From: Agriotes lineatus
Taxonomy: Eukaryota; Arthropoda; Insecta; Coleoptera; Elateridae
Length of the DNA: 64,000 bases
Assembly: GCA_940337035.1 (NCBI GenBank)
Contig: OW679202.1
Location: 45,773,763-45,837,762, forward strand
Direction: 5' to 3'
Shown: positions 53,201 to 63,690 of the stretch, in pieces
How positions within the stretch are numbered: the first letter of the stretch is position 1
How the letters are laid out: every line of letters begins with the position of its first letter
Made by a program: the position numbers and the translations under genes
The notes under the pieces: generated by a model
The model's input: only the letters and a program-made list of their open reading frames with translations
What the model was told of the DNA's origin: nothing
The model's database searches: none

Positions 53201-53463
53201 CGTTGGTTAGAACAGATACATAAAATTATCCGTATTGCACCACGAAGTGAAATGTTACTTAAAGAACCCGGGGAAGTCCCGGTTAACAAAGCACAAAGAA
53301 AAGGTTCCAACACACTTGCAATGCCACGTACAGAAATTCCAGGGGGCTTAAGTATCAAATTGCAAGGACAATTTTTAAGAACTTCAGGCGCTAAGTTATG
53401 GGAAGGTACCATTGGGTTTTGAAACTTAATTTCATTATTTCTTAAAACAGAGGGCTTGCTCAA
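53038..53463 (-). other. 141-codon open frame, function unknown
   Basis: The minus frame 53463-53038 is open for 141 codons (MSKPSVLRNNEIKFQNPMVP, then SVRGIASVLEPFLCALLTGT, SPGSLSNISLRGAIRIILCI). It overlaps the linker of the LINE remnant at its C-terminal end. The plus strand is open for 79 codons over the same bases (53183-53422). Neither matches a family I know. It may be the 5' part of the adjacent LINE or an unrelated fragment. Confidence 0.3.
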
Positions 53464-53639
53464 AATTTATTTCCATCGCTAGGTTTTGGCCAAGCAAGGC
53501 GCATAGTCCACAAATCCTTAGCCCATCGAAGCCAGCGTTGCGAAACAAACACAGCGATTAATACGCGGCCCAGAAGTGCTTACGAGAGAAAACAAGATGC
53601 GAGGCGCGAGCACTATAAAGTTTGATCAAACGAATTTAA

Positions 53640-53790
53640 ATCTAACTAGGAGCACAGGGCCGGCTCAAGAAAATTTAGGTAGAACAAACGAGGTCGAGAT
53701 AACATAACAAAGCCTCGCGAATGATCCAAATTCCCTTTGGAAAAACATAAAACAACTAAACATAAACACTAAAGCCATAGGTCAGTGAAG
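53640..53790 (+). pseudogene. short LINE fragment (endonuclease-RT linker)
   Basis: One frame reads ANDPNSLWKNIKQLNINTKA (about 53715-53780), the kind of NPKxLWKxIKxLN segment found between endonuclease and RT in jockey- and CR1-like LINEs. It is isolated, lies ahead of the larger element at 54190, and may be a remnant of an older copy. Confidence 0.4.
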
Positions 53791-54189
53791 TGGGCGGACG
53801 TATTTCTCCGACACGTTAAACAATCGGAAATTAAGTAATTTACACCGTTTGAAAAACCTTGAAATTGCAAATGGTTTTTAGTGTTAGGCTAGTGTAATCT
53901 TCGAGTAGAAGAAAAACTTAAATCAGTGAAGCCGTTTAGATATTACACTGTGTTGCAGTTATTGAGTTGCAGTCGCATTTGCAAGGGCCTTGAATCGTTC
54001 AGCCGCAATGTCGAGTTTTTTCAGTTCCTGTGGTATCAAGCTGTTGCCTCGTACAAAAACAAATATCAACTGCAGTTCTTTGCGGGGTAGATTAGCATGT
54101 TGCTTGTTTAAATATTAATCAAACAGAAGCGGAAGAAATTCGTCTGGGAAAGAAAACATGGGACTGTCCGGGCTATACTAAGATAAAAA

Positions 54190-54918
54190 ATGCAGGAAGA
54201 AACTAAATTAGATGAAATTTTGGCTGAAATAAAAACTTTGAGATTGGAGCAGACAAGCATGGCCCACTCTATAAGCGTGTGTCACGATGAAATCCGCGAA
54301 TTGAGAAATCTTCTATCTGAAAAAGATAACGCTATTAAGCAAAATGAAGAGAAGATAGCAGTGATTGATTCCGAAAATAAAATATTAAAAAAAGAGAATG
54401 AAGAGTTGAAATGCAGACTAAATGACAGTGAACAATATTCTCGCATTAACTGTGTGGAAATACATGGTGTACCAGAACCCCACGAAGAGAATATTTATTT
54501 AACCCTACAACACGTCGGTAATGCACTAAACTTTAACTTTGATAAAATGAAAATTGATGCTTGTCATCGATTAAAACCCGATATAAAGAGACCTGAAGTA
54601 CCTAGGCCTATAATAGTTAAATTTGTACGAAGAACTGATAAAGAAGAGTTAATTAAGTGCAGAAGGGTTAGAAATAATATAACGACTAGTAGTCTGGATC
54701 ACTCTTTAGCCTCTCTTGTAAAGCAACATTCGCCGATATATATAAACGAATCATTGAGTCCGTTTAACAAACAATTGTTTTTTAAAGCCAGGCAAGTAAA
54801 AGCTGAAAGGAAGGTGAAACATCTCTGGACCAGGAACGGAAATATATTTATGCGAGTAACTGATGACAGCAGCGTTTATCGTATACGTACAGTAATTGAT
54901 TTTGCAGATGTCCACTAA
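54190..54918 (+). CDS. LINE ORF1 protein (coiled coil plus RRM-like), intact frame
   Basis: The 242-codon frame is intact from ATG to stop. Residues about 1-85 are a heptad-rich coiled coil (LDEILAEIKTLRLEQTSM, then IRELRNLLSEKDNAIKQNEE and KENEELKCRLND). Residues about 85-165 match the RRM-like domain of L1-type ORF1 proteins, opening with SEQYSRINCVEIHGVPE and running through KIDACHRLKPD and RPIIVKFVRRTDKEELIKCR. The C-terminal part (SPFNKQLFFKARQVKAERKV, FMRVTDDSSVYRI) fits the basic RNA-binding tail. Such proteins trimerise and coat the element RNA. The last 11 bases overlap the start of ORF2. The neighbouring ORF2 is broken, so the intact ORF1 may be chance survival. Confidence 0.85.
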   Translation: MQEETKLDEILAEIKTLRLEQTSMAHSISVCHDEIRELRNLLSEKDNAIKQNEEKIAVIDSENKILKKENEELKCRLNDSEQYSRINCVEIHGVPEPHEENIYLTLQHVGNALNFNFDKMKIDACHRLKPDIKRPEVPRPIIVKFVRRTDKEELIKCRRVRNNITTSSLDHSLASLVKQHSPIYINESLSPFNKQLFFKARQVKAERKVKHLWTRNGNIFMRVTDDSSVYRIRTVIDFADVH

Positions 54919-57783
54919 CAATGAAATTAAGATTTACTACCAAAATGCACGTGGACTTAAAACCAAATTAAACATACTATTTAACAACGCGCTTGCTGAG
55001 GACTATGATGTGATAGTTATAACGGAGACCTGGTTAAATGATAGTGTTTTCGACAGTGAAATATTTGATGATCGATATACCATATATCGTCGAGACAGAG
55101 ACCTGGGAATCACAAATAAATCTGATGGAGGGGGAGTGCTAATTGCGTTAAAAGTCAAGTTTATGTCTCGCCGCCTACTAGATTTGGAGTCCGACAACTT
55201 AGAAGATTTTTGGGTGAAAGTGCATTTTAATAAACAGATTGTTTACTTGTGCCCGGTCTATATTTCACCATCATCTCCTGCAGCAACATATAAAATATTT
55301 TATGATATCCTAGAGGCAAATTTACAACTTGCTTCTTCCAACTTGCTTATCTTTGGCGATTTTAACATTCCCAAGTACGATCCTGCTTTCAACACAGTTA
55401 ATGGTTCGATAGAAAACGAATTTATGAATTTTTTAAATGTTAATAATTTCGCAACATAATTTTGTATTAAATAAAAATAATAAAGCTTTAGACCTTGTAT
55501 TGTCAAATATGAATATAAAAGTTTCAAAATCGACTTTTTCTCTGGTGAAAGTAGATTTGTACCATCCGCCTTTAGACATAACATTTGAAATGGATATATT
55601 TGTTAGGACTGATGTTTATTTTGGCGGACCACAGTATATGTACCAGAAAGCTCATTTCGATAAACTCTATCGAGAGCTGAGGGATACTGACTGGAATTCG
55701 ATTAACCATTGCAACTATGTTGATGCTATGGTAAGTGAATTTTATAAGTTATTTTATAAAGCATTGGACGCTTCTGTACCAAAGTGCAGGTCTAAAAACA
55801 GATTATATCCACCTTGGTTCACTTCGGAACTAATAAAAAAAATTAAACTTAAATCAAGACTGCTTAAAAAACTGAAATTTCTGAACACACCACTAAATCT
55901 TCAGAGATATAACCTTTTACGGACTGAAATAAAATGTAATATTGCCGAATGCTTTAAGAATTACCTTAATAATTTAGAGACTAATATGGAACAGAACCCG
56001 GCTTGTTTTTGGTCGTTCTTAAAAAATTAAAAAAAGGTAAAATCTGCTCTTCCATCCATGACATTTGAAGGAAAAACTCTAAATACAAATGAAGAAATTA
56101 CAGAAGCATTTGCAAAAATTTTTAAATCAGTTTATAGTTTTAAAGGAAGTAATATGAGCAGTAATGTACAAAATTTTAGTGAACCTAACGACACGATTGA
56201 TATTTTAAATATGACGCAAATAACAAACGACGAAATAATTTTGGCAATGACAAAACTAAAACCCAGAAAATCTGTTGGACATGATTTGATACCAATTTAT
56301 ATATTTAAAGGTTGTGCCAATATATTAAACTACCCCCTTATTATAATTTTCAATAAAATAATTGCTACTTCTACATATCCTGCTGTATGGAAGATAGCAA
56401 AAATTTGCCCACTTTATAAGAGCGGCCAAAGATCCAATGTAACAAATTACAGACCAATTTCTATACTACCAGCGCAGCGGTGTCAAAAATTTTTGAATCT
56501 ATACTTCACAATATTTAATCATGTTAAAACACTTATTTGCGATAATTAACATGGTTTTTTGCCTAAGCGTTCTACAGTAACAAATCTATTGCACTTTACG
56601 CAAGATGTGTCTGAAGCCATAGATGAAAATTTACAGACAGATGTAATAGATACGGATTTCGCAAAAGCATTTGACAGAGTGTCTCATAATGTGCTTTTGT
56701 CGCAATTGAGAATGTATGGATTTTCAGATAGTCTTGTAAATCTAATTGAATCTTATCTCGTTGACAGAATTCAATATGTAGTATATAATAGTTGTCAGTC
56801 ACATAGATATTTTGTTAATTCCGGAGTTCCCCAGGGTGCCAATTTAGGTCCTCTACTCTCTTTGTTGCTAATAAACGATTTACCCAATGTTTTGCGATAT
56901 TCTAAATCATTACTTTTTGCGGATGATTTAAAAATATGGAAAAACATACAATCAGTCCAAGACTGCATGGAATTGCTAAAAGATATTGACAATTTATATT
57001 TTTGGAGTCAAAAAAATCAACTTTATTTTAATATTGCTAAATGTTCTTATGTAACTTTCTCTAAAAAACATACAAATTACCAATTTAATTATACTATGAA
57101 TCAGGAACCACTTAAAAAAATGAAACAATACGGGACTTGGGCGTTACGTATGATTCAAAGTTGTCTTTTAATTTTCATATAAAAAATTTAGTTAACACAG
57201 CATACAAAGCCCTTGGCTTTTTAATAAGACAATCACAAATGTTTTCCAGTCGGAATACCCTCACAACTTTATACAATTATTTTTAAGAAGTAAACTGGAA
57301 TATGCCTCGCTTATATGGAGTCCCATGTATGCTCACGGTATAAATGCAATAGAAAGAGTGCAGAAACGATTCCTTAAATACTTGTATTTCAAAGAAACAG
57401 GATACTACCCCTTATATTCGCATTACTCAGAGTTATTAAAGAAATATTCAGGTATTATAACTTTAGAGAAACGGCGTTATTTGGCAGCACTTGTATTTTT
57501 ACACAAGGTGTTTAACAACGAAACTGATATTAGTCCAATATTACACAAATTACGTTTTCTTGTACCCAGACAAGTTTCCCGCTGCAATCAAATATTTTAT
57601 CTTCCACCATCTCGAACAAATTCATTAATAAATTCACCAATTTATCGAATATGTAAATATGCAAATATTGTAAGTGGATATGTTGAATTTTTTAACCTCA
57701 AAATAAATATATTTTTAAATATGTGTAAATATGCTTTAAATTTACCGAGAGTTGAGGCTGATATTGCGGCGAGGCATATTTAA
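54908..57783 (+). pseudogene. LINE ORF2: endonuclease and reverse transcriptase, broken
   Basis: The ATG at 54908 lies in ATGTCCACTAA, overlapping the ORF1 stop. The endonuclease shows QNARGLKTK, VIVITETWL, GGGVLIA, VYISP and IFGDFN (54935-55380). A frameshift near 55455 moves to the next frame, where the SDH motif is altered to DLYHPPL. The linker ends with a stop at 56028-56030. RT motifs follow: KPRKSVGHDLIPIYIF, SNVTNYRPISILPA, a stop at 56547-56549, LPKRSTVTNLL, motif A TDFAKAFDRVSHNVL (about 56655-56698), motif B SGVPQGANLGPLLSL (about 56820-56865), catalytic LLFADDLKIW (about 56908-56940). Frameshifts near 56490 and 56520 compensate each other; others lie at 57130-57320. The C-terminus (57325-57783) is open again (NAIERVQKRFLKYLYFKETG). 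No RNase H. Confidence 0.85.
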
Positions 57784-58765
57784 GTTTTAGCTTAGCAATT
57801 TAGTTTCAATCTCCAACTTACTCTATAATTTAGTTTTAATCCAGCCTATCATGTTTTTTCTTTTTTTTTTCTCAAGTTATTCAACAATCATTGCTATTGA
57901 CTTTACTCTGATAGCAAATTGTAAAGTTATTTTCTTCCATTGTTTTTTTTTGTTCTCTTAATTTCTGCATTTGAAAACTGGCCTATATTAATATTAATAT
58001 TAATGTTAATTATTTAACATGTAGCCTGTCATTGGCATTAGCTGTTGGCTACAACGATAATAAATAAATAAATAAATACCTTCACACTTATGCGATGTCA
58101 ATCAAATAAATAATTATTTTATAACTTCTATCTCTTGAATTACTAATGACAATAATCGAAGTAATAATAAGGCAACATGTAATTATTATAAAAATAATTT
58201 AGCGAATAACGTTACATCTTATCTTAATTTTAGTCCTGTAAGCGAAGTAGAAATATTTAATATAATAAAAAATATAAAACGTATTAAAACCAAAGCAGTT
58301 GGGGATGATTGTATTAGTATTTCATATATAAATCTTTGTTTGCTTTTCTTATTACCTTTTATAACACATATAGTTAACTATTGATTAAAAAATTATGTTT
58401 ATCCGAGTAGTTGGAAGCCGGCACTTGTTACGCCTTTACCAAAAAAGTCTCCTGCAACGGATTATAAAGATTTCCGCCCAATTAGTATTCTGCCAGCAGT
58501 ATCTAAAGTTTTGGAGAAATCGATGGAACACCAATTACGTAATCATCTAAGTATAGTTAAAATAATTCCCATGAATCAATCTGGGTTTAAACCTAGACAT
58601 AGTTGTTCTACGACTTTGCTTCATATTACAGATGACCTTAACTGCCACTGATCAGGAGCTTTTGACACGCTGGATCATGACATACTTATATCCATCTTAC
58701 ACCATATTGGGTTAGTAACTGATTTAATAGCTAGTTATTTTTCTGATCGGAGTCAAGCTGTAGTA

Positions 58766-59258
58766 TATATATATAGTTAGCTCGGCAGGCCCTGTAGGCC
58801 CAAGGCTTGTTTTGTTATTGACTTCCATCGCTTCCTGTCTCTCGCCGCCACCTCCCAGTTCCCAATCTTTAATTTCGCGAGGTCGTCCTTCACCGCATCC
58901 AACCATCTGGCTCTTGGTCTCCCTCTCCTTCTTCTTCCTTCGTTGCCACGTTTAAGCACGACCTTTGTAGCTCTTTCCTCCGCCATCCTCTCTACATGTC
59001 CCAACCATCGAATCCGGTATGATTTTATTACTTGTGTTATACTCGGCTCTTTGTATAATTCCATTATTTCTGCATTTGTTCTTCTTTGCCATTGGCCATC
59101 CACCGTTTTACCCCTGAATACTCTTCGTAAAATCTTCCTTTCCCATATTTCCAATCTTTTTTGGTCGTTTTTGTTTAATACCCACAACTCGCTTCCGTAC
59201 GTCACTACCGGTCTGATAACTGTCTTGTATACTCGCAACTTTACTCGCCTTGATATAA
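58766..59258 (-). mobile_element. 5'-truncated RTE-like LINE fragment with TSD
   Basis: This 493-bp minus-strand insertion is bounded by TGTAGTA at 58759-58765 and 59259-59265. The interrupted LINE frame resumes correctly if the insertion and one TGTAGTA copy are left out. It ends, in its own direction, in a short (TA)n tail next to the duplication, as in RTE elements. It carries only the C-terminal 153 codons of an ORF2. It is younger than the LINE it splits. Confidence 0.9.
58777..59238 (-). CDS. RTE ORF2 C-terminal fragment, uninterrupted
   Basis: A 153-codon frame without stops: MRVYKTVIRPVVTYGSELWV, ERKILRRVFRG, DGQWQRRTNAEIMELYKEPS, ITQVIKSYRIRWLGHVERMA, GRRRRGRPRARWLDAVKDDL and WKSITKQALGLQGLPS. 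These are the successive blocks of the RTE-type C-terminus after the RT palm. The catalytic domain itself is absent because the insertion is 5'-truncated. The initial Met is within the domain, not a true start. The intact state suggests a fairly recent insertion. Confidence 0.85.
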   Translation of the reverse strand: MRVYKTVIRPVVTYGSELWVLNKNDQKRLEIWERKILRRVFRGKTVDGQWQRRTNAEIMELYKEPSITQVIKSYRIRWLGHVERMAEERATKVVLKRGNEGRRRRGRPRARWLDAVKDDLAKLKIGNWEVAARDRKRWKSITKQALGLQGLPS

Positions 59259-60374
59259 TGTAGTACTTAATGGAAAAAAATCAAATTATCTTGGCGTTGG
59301 CAAAGGCGTACCTCAAGGACCAATTTTAGGTCCACTACTAATTTCCGTGTACATTTCTGCATGTCCTACAGCTACATTAAATTGCAAATATCACTTTTAT
59401 GCCGATGATACCTAACTATATCAATCCTTTACTGAATCTACTTGTCAAAATGCGTGCAGCCTTATTAATGAAGATTTATTGCGAATTGCTGATATATCCC
59501 GACAACATGGTTTGCATGTAAACCCCTATAAATCTGTGGCTACTTTATTTGGCGAAAAGAATGCTATGCTGAGGACGACATTTGTATAAAAATAAATAAT
59601 GATGTTATCGGGTTAAGAGATTCTGTAAAAAATTTGCGAGTACTCATGGATTATCACCTACGCTTTAAGGAGCAAGTATTTAATAGCGTTAGAAAAGCAT
59701 ACGCAGTACTTAAACTTATATTTCATAGCAGACTCTTATTTGATTCAAATACAAAAATACTTCTTTGCAATTCTCTTGTACTGTCGAAGTTTAACTACTG
59801 TGATGTTTATTATTCTTGTTTAGGATCAAACGATATTGGTAGAATTCAGAGCTTTCAAAGTGCATGAATGCGACTGATATTTGGCATTCATACATATTAA
59901 AGAATTAGTCACAAGCTCAGAGAATTGAAGTGGCTCAATATGCATAATAGGCGGCTATGACATGCTATTTGTCTGTACCACTCGATTATCGTCACAAAAA
60001 GTCCTGCTTATTTACATAATAAGATTACATTCAGATGTGACGTTCATAATCTAAATTTACGATTTAAAGGACTGCTTACTCCTCCCCTTCATTGTTCTGA
60101 AATGTATAAACGTTGCTTATGCTATTGTATCGTAAAATATTATAATAATTTACCTGTTTCTTTTAAAACATTGTCTGCAACGACATTTAAGCAAGCTTTA
60201 CGTCAATAATTAATTAATGATCTCACAGTTGAATATTAAAATTTTATTTTGTGAGGGTTAAGTGTAAGAGCAGATGGTATCTTTGGATACCATACTGAAC
60301 GTCGCCCTCTACGATTTACCATTTTCTGTTTTTTTTTGTACATTTGTACATTGAATTTCTTTAAATAAAGTCAT

Positions 60375-60404
<30 letters not shown>

Positions 60405-60405
<1 letters not shown>

Positions 60406-61900
60406 CGATAGATGTGACAAGATGCACTAAAACATATATATTTTGGTTTATGTTTAAAGTATTAAAAATGTCTGCTATATTTTACTTTAAAATTTCTTTC
60501 TTATGATACCTTTATGTTTACTGTTTTTATTATAACTTAACAAATTTAGTTCACATTGCACTACTGATTTGGGAACCTTTTGTGCCAGTGTATCAATTTC
60601 TCGTCTAGGTAAATAATGAGAGAGTGGTTTAACAATAAAAAGTATTTAACTAACCTTATACTTGCTTTGTCATCTAACAATATTGTTAATTTTTAATTTT
60701 AATAGTTAATTAAGTGAAGTTAATTGCTTTTCTGCAGGCGGTGAATAAGGTGCATATGTATCTTATGTTCATGATTTATTTAATGCTAGCTCGATTACGA
60801 AAAATTGTCATAATAGTTATATAGAAAATCCGTACACAGTATTTCATTTCCCATTGTTTCTAGTTTCAAAATCTATGAGCCTGCCGTTGATGTAACAAAT
60901 TTATGTACGTTTCGTTATTGGTAAATGTAACTGTCATACCAACGCTTTAAACTAGAATATTGCAGGTCTAAATCTAACAACTTTCCCAGTATATTGGATT
61001 TCTACTAGAATCTGCAAATTTAAAAAATTATTTTCTAAGCTTTCTTAGAACTGCATAAGTGTATAATTTTTAATTTAACCTTTTTCTGTGTGTTGCAATA
61101 CAGAACAATTTAAATTGCTAGCACTCGAACTAAAATAAATTGAGAGTACATTAAGGTCCTTATGTAGTTTATTGAATATACAGAGCGCCGAAGTTTGCCC
61201 CAGTTGCAGCTTGTGATGCCTGCTGATAAAAAGTTTCAATAGGAAACTAGTTACCCACATAAGCGCCCCCTTATTCATGCCGGCCATAAAAAGCTTCCTG
61301 CTTTAATACACATTTTTAACACACCTCACCCCTGAGCTACTTTGCCGACGTTAACGGCGGTGTTTAGAACCTCTAATTTCCGAATTGTTTCATTAAAGTT
61401 TCAGGCATTAATATAAGGTCTTGCGGTTACTGCGACCTCAGGTTGTCGTTTTACTAATGTATCAGAAACGCACTGGCCACAGAGCGCTCGCGTAAATAAT
61501 TTTAAGATAAAGGATTTTGTGTTATTATGCAGATATGAATATTGCTAGTAAAGTATGTAAGTTTAGCAAATTGCATCCACTTTAGCTTTTATACCTTAAA
61601 ATCACTGGATAATGTTTGCGAAAATAATAAATTCAACTATTTCGAATTTATTGTTCTTCAACATATTCAACTCCGGAAATTATGTACTTTTGTAGAGCAT
61701 GAAACGAATTAGAAAAATACTGAGTTCGTTGTTCTTGAAGCAGTTCAAAGACTAAATTTGAAACGCTGTCACAGTAGCAAAGGTCGCCTTATACATTTTT
61801 TTTATCCTTTCTCTAATTATTCGGGCTATGTATTAGTGTCCCGGTAGGTATTTAAACTTTTAAGAAATGTTTTCGCATCTTAGCTATAATTAATGGTTAA
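60405..61900. other. unassigned AT-rich DNA
   Basis: No feature recognised after the (TTA)n tail of the LINE. A 70-codon minus frame at 61075-61287 has no motif. Composition rises slightly in GC around 61300-61490. Confidence 0.45.
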
Positions 61901-61903
61901 ATA

Positions 61904-62072
61904 CAGGGTTTTCATTAATTCCCATTTTCCACGTGTACACAAAATTATCAGTGGCGTAGACACGACACAGACAGGGGTATTACCAATACCACCAACCTTC
62001 CTTCGAAAAACAAATTTATAACGACAAATTTAAATTCATTCACGTGGGAAATGGGAATTAATAAAAACCCTG
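61904..62072. mobile_element. 169-bp MITE with 32-bp TIRs
   Basis: The left end CAGGGTTTTCATTAATTCCC, continuing to a CCACGTG block, is matched by the reverse complement of the right end (CAGGGTTTTTATTAATTCCC...) with two differences in 32 bases. TA precedes the left end and TG follows the right end, consistent with a Tc1/mariner-type TA duplication with one change. The centre is about 105 bp and non-coding. It abuts the 3' end of the open frame at 62036-62239. Confidence 0.8.
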
Positions 62073-62079
62073 TGCCAAT

Positions 62080-62239
62080 CACTATTGTTAATGCGATTCC
62101 AGTATGGCTGTACACCTAGATTTTTGACAAAATATAATTTTCTTTGTAGCTTCGCTCTACCATCGTTAGCATGCTGATTTGGAAAGGTCAGATATGTTTG
62201 TATATCATCTTTAATACTTGATTCATACCAATCCCACAA
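62080..62239 (-). other. protein-like minus-strand fragment, unknown family
   Basis: Minus-strand text MWDWYESSIKDDIQTYLTFP, then DGRAKLQRKLYFVKNLGVQP and YWNRINNSDW, has a normal amino-acid mix with many aromatic residues. It stops being protein-like exactly where the MITE begins (62072). The frame spans 53 codons before the MITE. It could be a piece of a transposase, an old gene or an exon cut by the MITE. I do not recognise it. Confidence 0.35.
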
Positions 62240-63690
62240 TGGTGCCAGTAGATCTATTTTATTTTTTCCTTAAGAGAAAACACAGGTCGCATTCTTTGAA
62301 AAGACTGCTGTTGTAACGGTTCTAGTCTAAAATATTTTCCCCATTAGACTTTTACGTCGTTGTGCATATTAAGCTGCCTAGCTCTACATAATGAATTTAC
62401 AGTTAGGGTTCCTTTTCGAAAATGTTCAGGTGAATAACTTCGAAATGGAGCTATATGGCCAGTCTTCATTTTACTTCCGATGCAGCGAAGAGCATAGATT
62501 TTTGAGCTTCTTTCGGTGACGTTTAGTAATCGGATTTATCCAAATATAGATTTGGTGTTATGGTTTGTTGTATTTCTGCTCCCATCTGATTGAATCAGGT
62601 TTTCATATCTATTGATCATCAAAAGCCGAAAAAAACCTTACCACCTGGTAGCACGGATCAATTCTGCCTGATCGCGATTCCTACTGTCGTTCGGCGAATA
62701 TGTTCGATGAGTTAAGAGCAAGGATATCTTTTTATTCTATCTTTCGATTAACCGGAGTATAGGCACTGCCCTTGCATTTATCGCTGTCAATGGAATCGTG
62801 CTTGTTATGAGTGTTACTTATTCTAGATTTTAATATGCTTTCATTTTTAACTACTAAGCAACCATCAGTTATTTACCAATTTCACTGGCTTGGTAATTTG
62901 TAACTAGTAAACGACCATCAGTTATTTACCAAAGTCACTTACTGAAGACGTTTCGAAGATCCATGCTATTTTTCAGTTAAAATAATAAATAGATCAACTT
63001 TCAGTGACACGAGCGCTTATTCGTCGATTGGGACAAAGAGCTTTACTATTTGATACCATAAATAATATCACATATATAACTGGATCTGTGCAGTGAGCCC
63101 TCGTGTAACGAAATCCGCGGATCATTTATGCTAGGTGGTGCTTTTTTAATTGGGGCTCCTTCTACTTCGCCGAATCGATTACAAGCGCTCTAATTTAGTG
63201 AAAACCTTGTGTGCTTGCAAGTTGATCCCGTATGATATTCGTTGCCTAACGCTTTTCCAAACATATATGCTATGAAATTTTCGACCAAAATTATTGATCT
63301 ATGTCATTCCAGAGTTCGTGTTGAATATAATGAATTTGCTGTCATTTACCTATTATCCACATTTTTAAATTTATTTAGTTAAACCGCCATGAGTGCTTGC
63401 TCATTCTGCTTGTAGTTAATTATATGTAATATGATTTTGGCTTAAAACAGTAACATTTCTGTTTATGTTAAACTATAAATCTTTATAAAAGCATGTGTAT
63501 CTGAACAAATTTATAGATTTTAATTTTCCTCGACATACCGCTACTATTGCATGTTCCCTTAATATTTTCCGGAGGAAGCCCTCACTTTTACTTAAGTTGT
63601 TAGTTAGATTGTGTCTGCTATTTTGGAACCACTAGCGTCTGCCATCAATAGTCTTTCAGGTTTTCATCAGGTTATTAGCGACGTTAAATG
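62240..63690. other. unassigned stretch
   Basis: No gene recognised. It contains a two-copy tandem duplication (62852-62945). A minus frame near 63190-63050 (RFGEVEGAPIKKAPPSINDP) looks protein-like but is short and unplaced. Confidence 0.35.
62852..62945. repeat. two-copy direct repeat, ~50-bp period
   Basis: ACCATCAGTTATTTACCAA occurs identically at about 62871 and 62923, with similar flanks (AACTA..AA before, TCACT after). A local tandem duplication of about 50 bases. Confidence 0.75.

Larger units (their letters stand above)
53800..58080 (+). mobile_element. near full-length LINE with ORF1 and ORF2
   Basis: A non-LTR retrotransposon with a presumed 5' untranslated region (about 53800-54189), ORF1 (54190-54918), an overlapping ORF2 (54908-57783), a 3' untranslated region and an (AATA)n tail at about 58058-58078. 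The two-ORF layout with an L1-like ORF1, an apurinic endonuclease and an RT carrying GVPQGANLGPLL points to the jockey/CR1 side of the LINE tree; I do not assign the clade further. ORF2 has two in-frame stops and about four frameshifts, so this copy cannot transpose, but it is the best preserved in the window. The 5' end and target duplication were not found. Confidence 0.85.
58190..60404 (+). mobile_element. second LINE, jockey-like, interrupted by an RTE fragment
   Basis: The 5'-truncated copy reads FNIIKNIKRIKTKAVGDDCI (about 58257), YVYPSSWKPALVTPLPKKSP, DFRPISILPAVSKVLEKSME (about 58468-58530), SGFKPRHSCSTTLLHITDDL, motif A GAFDTLDHDILI (about 58659), and SDRSQAVV at the insertion point. 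Beyond it come GKGVPQGPILGPLL (about 59298-59340), HFYADDT (about 59392-59412, intact, followed by a stop), LHVNPYKSVATLFGEKN, LVLSKFNYCDVYYSCLG, SHKLRELKWLNMHNRRL and AYLHNKITFRCDVHNLNLRF to about 60237. A 3' untranslated region with AATAAA (about 60364) and a (TTA)n tail (60376-60402) closes it. Same family as 38820-41560. Several stops and frameshifts. Confidence 0.85.

Noticed and set aside
54190..57783. Active retrotransposon
   Set aside because: ORF2 contains in-frame stops near 56030 and 56549 and several frameshifts, and the endonuclease SDH motif is altered.
58943..59263. 106-codon plus frame
   Set aside because: Antisense of the intact RTE C-terminal frame on the minus strand.
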